From: Dysidea avara
Lineage: Eukaryota > Porifera > Demospongiae > Dictyoceratida > Dysideidae
DNA: 64,000 nt
Assembly (NCBI RefSeq): GCF_963678975.1
Contig: NC_089274.1
Coordinates: 20,607,133-20,671,132, forward strand
Direction of reading: 5' to 3'
Of the stretch, positions 57,301-64,000 are shown in pieces. The notes under the pieces were generated by a model. The model did not search any database and was not told where the DNA came from. It saw nothing but the letters and a program-made list of their open reading frames with translations. Positions within the stretch are counted from its first letter, which is position 1. Every line of letters starts with the position of its first letter. The position numbers and the translations under genes are program-made.

Positions 57301-60300
57301 TACAATAACAGCCACCACAAATAACTGAGAGTGACTATCCACTGAGTCACACTACAAGCAAGAGCTGGTGCACTAGCTGACATAATAAACAATTGGTATT
57401 ATTAGTACAGTGGGTCCAGAATACTTTGACTATCTGAATGACAAAGTGATTTGGAAACATTTTGTCACCAGTGTGTGTGTTCTATTAGATGAAATGAACA
57501 GAACTCTGCATACTAATTAATGAGCTTTAGTTATCTAAACAAGTTCATTTATTTGAACACTTTTGTCCAATAGCCCATTTCACATAAGGGCTAAGGAATG
57601 TGGTGGTTAATAACTGTGATCGCAACATCTGGTTTTCTTTAAAATGTATTGAAGCCTATGGGGTAGAGGGAAGAAACTTTCACGGAAGCCTAAACTGTAC
57701 CCTTTATTATGAGAACGAAATTGTAATTTTCAGGTTGTCAGCAACACAACAGTATATAGTTTGTGGAGGTTTGCTGTGTTGTAAAGCAGAAAGATGCGGA
57801 AAAAGACTCCAGTGACTTTGTTTTCAACATGTAGAAATCTACTTAGTGAGAAAATTGGTGTTACTGTGTTTCTACAAGGCTGGGCAATATTTCTTACGGA
57901 AAATAGATGATTGTGATTCCATCAATACTAGCAATTATTTCACCTGTTACAGTAGGTTTAGTAGCCATGCGTAACAATCCTCTATACTAATAGCAGTAAA
58001 AATGCCTCACTTCAGGAAAGATGCAGGCTTTCAAACTTAAGATATCACTACCAGTTGACACTAGATTGCCGATTTCTCAGTCACAACACAGCGTATGTTT
58101 CCAATTTTCCGCCATCGTAATAGTATAGTGGTTGCTATAAAGTATGTTCTTAACAGTATATGGTTTGGGCTCCTGCAAAGTGTAGCCCCATAGACTGCAA
58201 TACATTTTCCAGATGTTGTACAACTCATAATAAATTAGTATTGATTACCATACCGTGAATACTTTAGCTTGCATGGAAAACCGGAAATGGTCACTTATAG
58301 AAACAAAGGTGCTTGGATCCACTGTATTGCTGTAATAACAGTCTGATATGGCAATATCTGCTAACAATGGTAAATAGTAGACTTTTGGCTGATATTACTC
58401 TGCTAAGTACCCAGCTAATTTTACAGTGCTATGAGATCAAGACCTTCTCACCAAGTACTTACAAGGCTTTGGCTGCATTGTGAAGTTCTTTCCTTCCTCA
58501 CATAAACCTTTTTCTCGCTACAAAAAAGTTTTGACAGACTATCATTTTAGGCTTTTCATTCACATTTAATTTTAGTGCCAACACTTTTAAGCATTAATGT
58601 CTAGATGTAGTGGACTACAACAAAATTTAATACAAAATTTACAGTAGGACCTCATTATCCGAACACATGTGTGCCAGTTTAATCATAAAAAAACGTTCAG
58701 ATAAGTGAATTTTCTTGTATAAATGAAATCCATTTATTTATATACAGAGTTCCGTTCAACTATTTTAACGGAACATACACTAATGTTACCTAACAAAGCA
58801 GTTAGGGGTTAAGATAATCGAAATTGAATAATTGAGGTCTTACTGATTGATAATGGTGTATCCAATATATCAGTTATCAGAATTTCCGTTCACTACAGGT
58901 AAGAGCCACTGTTTCTTTACATGACAGTACACACTATATCAACTGCTCTATTAGAGTATTACTGTACATGTACATCAAGAAAATTACAGCGTACAAAAAT
59001 AACACCTTGGGCAGTAGCGTACAGTAGAGATCACCCCCCAAAATAAAGGGCATTCAGCAAAACAATGCTGCTAAAGTGTCACAGAAATATTTTAAGTGAC
59101 GAAACATACCCTCATGGAAAAGTCCTAGTGTATTAAATCTACTAAATTGTCAAAACTGGATTTTTGGTCTGCCTATTTGCCTACCTGCAGTAGAAAGGCT
59201 AGAGATGAACTACCATTTTATGTCACAATTACAAACTCGCGTGTGGAATGTACTTTTTTGAAGAGTATAAATATCCCATTGTAGCTTGCCTTTACCTTTC
59301 ATTGCCACTACTACAATATGTAGGCAATCACTAGTAGTTACTGTACTTACAACAGTGTGTGCGTGTGTGTGCATGTGATAATACTCAGGAATTAACATAA
59401 TTACCCTTCTGGTAAACAAACCTTTCAGGGAATGTCTTGTGCTGTCGATCATCCTCTGCCATTGCTATGCTTTCAGGTGTAGAGAAGCCAGTCTTCCTGT
59501 GCCCGTACACCTCAACTGACAGAGTACCATAGTGCAGATAGTCTAGGAACTCATCTGTCACTTCAACAGTGTACACCTATTGGCATGACATCAAGTGACA
59601 ACTAGTGCTTGGTGACATGTATCACTAATGATAATTTCATTATCTATGCAACACAGGAAGTCTCACTGGAATATGAGCTACATGTGCAGTACTGTATAAT
59701 TTGGTGTCTTTCAAAGTAGGTGGACCACAATTTTTAGCTTTCACTTGACAGTGTCTTACTGCAAATGTTATGCAAACATCTGTATTGACAACATGAATAT
59801 GTCATGACATAGTAATCTGAGATACTCTTAAGAAGCTTCTCACAGCTGTCGTTCATTGTTTACAGCGCACTGAATGCAATGGTGTAAACTGAATGGCAAA
59901 CAAGTAAACACATATGCCACTCAACTTCATAAGATGTTTTGAATCCAGCCGGTGATGTGAGTTCTTTTCTATGTATGTTTGTCTGTACACATTCATGTGA
60001 GGTTTGTGAGCAAAACCATTAAATGGTAAAGCAGCCAGTTAGTGAGAAATAAAGCCTGCATTATACTTCCACACGGGGTTAGCTTTGGCTCAAACTACAG
60101 GTGCAGTGACTCTAAATGCTAGTACCGTTTGCAATAGATACTGTATAGCAATCAAAGATTTTGTTTTGTTGCCTAGTTTGGTTGTATGCATGCTGACACC
60201 CAAGTTGACTAAAAAATAGTCTTAAGAAATATAAAGTTTCATCCTACATACGTGAGACAAACACACAGACATATGTATCTAATTCATCCCAAATATACTT

Positions 60301-63300
60301 TCCCAAGAGTACTGTATGCTGAAAAGTTACTATCAGCAAAAATAAATAAACCAGGCACCATACAGCTATATAGCTGTAGCATAAATTAATCAACTATATA
60401 TGCAATAGCAGGGATTTTTCTAGGGGGGCAAAGGGGGCATTTTGCCCCCCTGAAAATGATTTTACCCCCCTGAACTCTGCCTCAACCAGCCCAATGATGA
60501 AACAATGATAAATTGATTTGAAATCATAAAATTTAGTCGATGGCTAGCTAGCTACAATAAAACAAATTTAGCCTAATTTAAGTTCTGCCCCCCTGAATTT
60601 CTGAAAAACTCGGATTGCCCCCCCCCCCCCTGAAATTATTTTCTAGAAAAATCCCTGCAATAGGTTTTGTTTTGTAATACTACATCACTTAATCAAGCTA
60701 TTGTTATTTCGAATTTCATAATAATTCATTGAATACTTCATAAATCTCTAATTATGTTGCTATGCACTGCTAAGGTAGTGCTATTTATACAAAGTGCATG
60801 AAACAACATATTACACACAGAAGTATCTTCTTAACCCTTTCATAGTTTCTTCTGAAAATTTGACCTAAAGGCTGCTAGTTAGCAAGCTTAACTTTATGCT
60901 CTACCCACAGTGCTACAAGATCAAACACACTCAGTTAGCAGACTTTTAGCAATCAACATTTTACTGATATTTATATCGGTGCACCTCTAGATTCAAAGCA
61001 GTTCACATAAACAAGCAAAATTAAATTTTTGTGTATCATCTACTTAGAACTATTACAAATAAAGCTTTCGTGATTTTATCCAGTTTCAGAAATACACAGA
61101 AGAATTGTTCCACATGTACCAATAATAACCAGTGTTAAGCACTGATGATATCACAGGATCATTACCTGGGTGTGGTCAAACTTTAACTCTCCCTCTAAAA
61201 CTTTCTCAGGTCTACTGAATGCTGGTGAAAATGCTTGTAGAGGAGCAATTGTCGTTGGCTCTGAATGGCCCCAGACTTTGTACTGGCCAAACACAAAATG
61301 GCAGTATGCTGAAGGTAGACCTGTAGCCTCAATAACGTGCACCTGTAATCAACCAGTCTACCACCAAGTCATTTATAGCTCCAGGCTGACCTTTACACCA
61401 ACCTGACAACCGACAACTAGCTCGTCAGCCAATTCTTCCATCACTTCCCAACCACTCCCCCCTCCATTGTAGTCTGTCTCATCATCTCCATCTGTCTCAT
61501 CAGCAATTGGCACTAAATGGCAATAATAAGGGAACACAACTTATAGTACAGGAAAAAGTTAAAAGTGGTTGAACACATTGCAACATCACTCCAACAGAAC
61601 AGTCAGTAACACTGTGGCTCTGCTAAAAGTCACAATTGCAACACCAGGAGCCCATAAGCATTGTAAGACTAGCAGTGCTTTTGAGCTCCTAGTAACACAA
61701 CAGTTGATCGGTCACATTTGACCAGGCAATAATGGAGTGAACCAAGTTTTATAGTTGTCGTATTTGTTGATGAGAAATACTAACACAACTGGTCTACTAA
61801 CTAGTACCAAGTTTCAACATGTACACAACACTAATACATGGCGAACACAAAGATTGTCTCACAAAAATGGCAATTTAAAGGTACCTATAGCTCCATAGTA
61901 ACCAGTACAAACACACTAATCACTATAATACCCAAACAAAACCCAACAAATTAGTCAGCTGGAAGCTTGGTATGGTACATTAACACTACATCAACTTGTT
62001 TGCATACCAACTAATATTGTCACCACCAGTGAAAAGGACACCAATATAGCAGAAATATTTGCATAACAACAAAATAAAATGCATGTAACATAAATATGCA
62101 CTATAAGTAATGATGAATCTAAACAGGTGTATTGTGATATTTACAATATTGTGATACAAATATTCTAACAGTACTCATGTACTGACATTGTGTTTAGGAT
62201 CTGTTTACAATCAAAGACCTTCACTACAAAATACAATCCATAGCAGTTATTCAGAAATGAACCCCACAACTACTGTATTTCCTCGTATAAAAGCTGCATT
62301 TGATTAAACGCCTGTCTCAATTATAAGCCAGGGGGTGTCCAGTACCTTTGGAAAATAAACACCTGGTCTCAAATAGAGGCCCAGGCTATTACTGTTAGTG
62401 GCTTTAATTGTTTCTGCTGTTTCCTCATACTTGAAATTTAGAGCCTTCTGAGGGATACAGGTATTACGAGTAATCATGTGAGTAGTCCGGGCGTGTCCAC
62501 ATGCATGCAGATATGTACGATACAACTCCTTGACTATACTTGTTTATATAGCCAACACACTGTATCTATGCTTGCCATTATAGTAATCCTGTTCTACCAC
62601 CACCAAATTCAATTAAATTCTGGGAGTCGGTTGGGACCAATCCAAAATAAACGCCCAGTCTCAAATAAGGGCCCTATTCGTTTACAGGACAGGTCAAAAG
62701 TGCTGGGAAGGAAATAAAAGCCCAGGCTTTTATACGAGGAAATACGGTAAATAAAATCTACCTGTAGTGGTTGTATATACAATCACTCGAGTGGAATGGT
62801 GCACTGGACTCAGTTTTTGTTTGTTTGTTAACTGCAGCTGCATATTGGCTAACAATGGGTGGAATAGTAAGAGAGTTAAACTTCAGCTACATAATCAGGC
62901 TGATTTGATACACTTAGCTTGTGCTAGGATGCACAGTATCACGTCCTATATACTGCATAACATGTATTGAAGAATGGTAGCCATCACACACAGGAGATTC
63001 ACTGCCAAGAAGTTTGACTGCAAATGTGTAGTAGTACTACTTTATTTAAACTCAGTAATGTAGTTATATTTCAAGCTTGACTAACAAACAATACTTGCTA
63101 CAAAGTTGTTAATTGTGATCAACTCCACAAAAGAACAGACAATGCAGTTGAGCAAAGTAGGTCCCCCATATATTCAGTTTAGATATATAATATGTAGGTC
63201 CCCCACATTTTCAGCAGTGCAACTAACTGCAACATGAATACTCAAGAGCGTGTACATCAAGTCAACCTGAGTGAGTAGTAGGAGCAATAGGTGGCAGAAA

Positions 63301-63957
63301 TGTAGTCAACCTCCATATACAAACAGTTTAGGCAAAGCACCACTTCCATATTTAGTATGCTTATCACCTTACCTGGTACTCTTTCAATGGATAGTCGCAG
63401 GTTACCACACACCTAGTAACACAATTACTACTCAGTGGTTGCTAGACAGTAATTAAGCAGTTTACCTTCCCGGTAGGGCCAATTATTGGAGCATCATACT
63501 CGTGACACACTCTATGAACCAGACACTGCATGAAAATATTAGCAACTCCCAACAGCACATGTTGCTCAATGTCAAAAAATGGGTCCATTGTTGTGTCGTT
63601 GTCCTGGTAATAGGTAAACAATAAACACCATTAAAGAAGACATTATAATCATACAGTAGGGTATTTCCCTTCATCCTGCATCAGAAACAATTCCCTCATA
63701 GCAACCACTTTCTCTTCGAGTGTCTCCAAGCTCCACACTACACAGGGTGTGTAGCCTAACAACAACTATCATTGTCAGATGCTCACCTGAGTCAGTTCCT
63801 CTAGCTTTCTGTAATACTCTAACTGCTATCTCATTACCTCCATGTCTGTTGTCACCCTAGTAACCATCACATGTTGTATACACACCTCCATGTATGATGT
63901 ATTAAAGTATGTTTGTATGCACTTGAGCTCCACTCGAGCTCCAGTTAAGTAGGACTT
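54342..63957 (-). CDS. KIF13B: KIF13B/Khc-73 kinesin-3, C-terminal half with CAP-Gly (continues beyond the right edge)
   Basis: About 1135 residues are encoded in the window. Exons in reading order: 63957-63886, 63856-63787, 63737-63655, 63603-63466, 63412-63373, 61512-61403, 61342-61166, 59576-59422, 57299-57167, 57121-56878, 56824-56642, 56560-56439, 56391-56128, 56065-55826, 55772-54614, 54559-54342. All phases agree. Matches to KIF13 in order: WSLETLEEKVVAMREL, DPFFDIEQHVLLGVANIF, FGQYKVWGHSEP (C2-like), LSVEVYGHRK, EPLDSYQEIDLDRLRGKW, GSGVPGAPNRW with PGMETRV, TASWDSSVHDAPSLNR, and ELVLRKRI. A long Ser/Thr-rich tail precedes the CAP-Gly domain (VGFKFGKVKFIGP, GEWIGIALERPLG, GKHDGTVKGVKYFKC) that binds microtubule ends. 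The motor, FHA and MAGUK-binding parts must lie right of the window. Confidence 0.92.
57408..58324. mobile_element. Tigger/pogo-like element without coding capacity
   Basis: A 917 bp stretch starting CAGTGGGTCCAGAATACTTT and ending TTTGGATCC-type sequence GCTTGGATCCACTG, whose ends are inverted copies. TA flanks both sides (57406-57407, 58325-58326). The interior has no transposase. It is located in a KIF13B intron. Confidence 0.6.
58642..58845. mobile_element. Tigger/pogo-like MITE
   Basis: A 204 bp element with ends CAGTAGGACCTCATTATCCG and TAATTGAGGTCTTACTG. Its interior shares ATCCATTTATTTATATACAGAG and GTTCAGATAAGTGAA with the 7625-7839 MITE, so the two belong to one family. A TA lies on the left; the right duplication is not clear. 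Confidence 0.7.
60409..60657. mobile_element. MITE with CAGGGATTTTTCTAG ends
   Basis: A 249 bp element whose ends CAGGGATTTTTCTAGGGGGG and TTTTCTAGAAAAATCCCTG are inverted, with CAATAG repeated immediately outside both ends (60403-60408, 60658-60663). It contains G-rich and C-rich tracts (GGGGGGCAAAGGGGGC and a 14-C run). It is non-coding and lies in a KIF13B intron. The short duplication suggests an hAT-related or similar family. Confidence 0.75.
62273..62747. mobile_element. TA-flanked MITE (GTATTTCCTCGTATAAAAGC ends)
   Basis: A 475 bp element with ends CTGTATTTCCTCGTATAAAAG and CTTTTATACGAGGAAATACGG, nearly perfect inverted repeats, flanked by TA. The interior repeats words such as AAATAAACRCC and GGTCTCAAATA. 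Related words (AACACCTGGT, AAATAAATG) at 30080-30210 may be an older relative. It is non-coding. Confidence 0.8.
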
Positions 63958-64000
63958 CTAAATACTGAACACAAGAGAAGTGACTGCTCTATTAGAGTAG

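Overview
This window is eukaryotic and most likely comes from a sponge, probably a demosponge of the Amphimedon type. That placement is inference. It rests on AT-rich DNA, short GT-AG introns, genes packed 100-300 bp apart, animal gene families (KIF13B, EBAG9, GFOD, Emi1, CCP2/3, TXNDC5, DAZAP1/Musashi-like proteins), a subtilisin with CUB and bacterial-type repeat domains, and many foldback elements. Exons were joined by hand at GT/AG sites, and the reading frame closes at every junction reported unless stated otherwise.

Left part (1-16.2 kb). The 3' half of a Rab32/38-like GTPase gene (+) is followed by a two-RRM, Q/Y/G-rich RNA-binding protein gene (+). Facing them is a mirror-image pair on the minus strand: a second RRM gene (11.96-6.70 kb) and a second Rab gene (16.12-14.22 kb). 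Exon sizes match closely between the two RRM genes, so this looks like an old inverted duplication. The minus-strand Rab has gained a CARD-like death-fold N-terminus and an altered switch II (DTHGM in place of DTAGQ).

Middle (16.9-32.6 kb). An SLC6-type Na+-coupled transporter (+) holds a 3.5 kb P-element/THAP9-like transposon and other repeats in one intron, and a piggyBac-like MITE in another. Next come a basic-repeat protein (-), GFOD oxidoreductase plus a CYTH-like protein (+, 42 bp apart), a secreted subtilisin-CUB-repeat protease (-), and a short Emi1/FBXO5-like APC/C inhibitor (+). The protease and the Emi1-like gene share a 110 bp divergent promoter.

Right part (32.7-64 kb). TXNDC5-like disulfide isomerase (-) and EBAG9/RCAS1 (+) diverge from 130 bp. 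A cytosolic carboxypeptidase CCP2/3 (+) follows, with a 5.9 kb intron full of repeats. After a gene-free repeat-rich stretch comes the C-terminal half of a KIF13B/Khc-73 kinesin ending in a CAP-Gly domain (-), which runs off the right edge.

The non-coding DNA is dominated by short DNA transposons: hAT-like, Tigger/pogo-like, piggyBac-like and other TA-flanked MITEs, a family of near-perfect palindromes, and a foldback element whose arms are 21 bp tandem repeats. A dispersed motif close to TACTCTAATAGAACAGTCA occurs about 20 times, often in doublets. No tRNA, rRNA or CRISPR was seen. No retrovirus-like or Polinton-like element was recognised.
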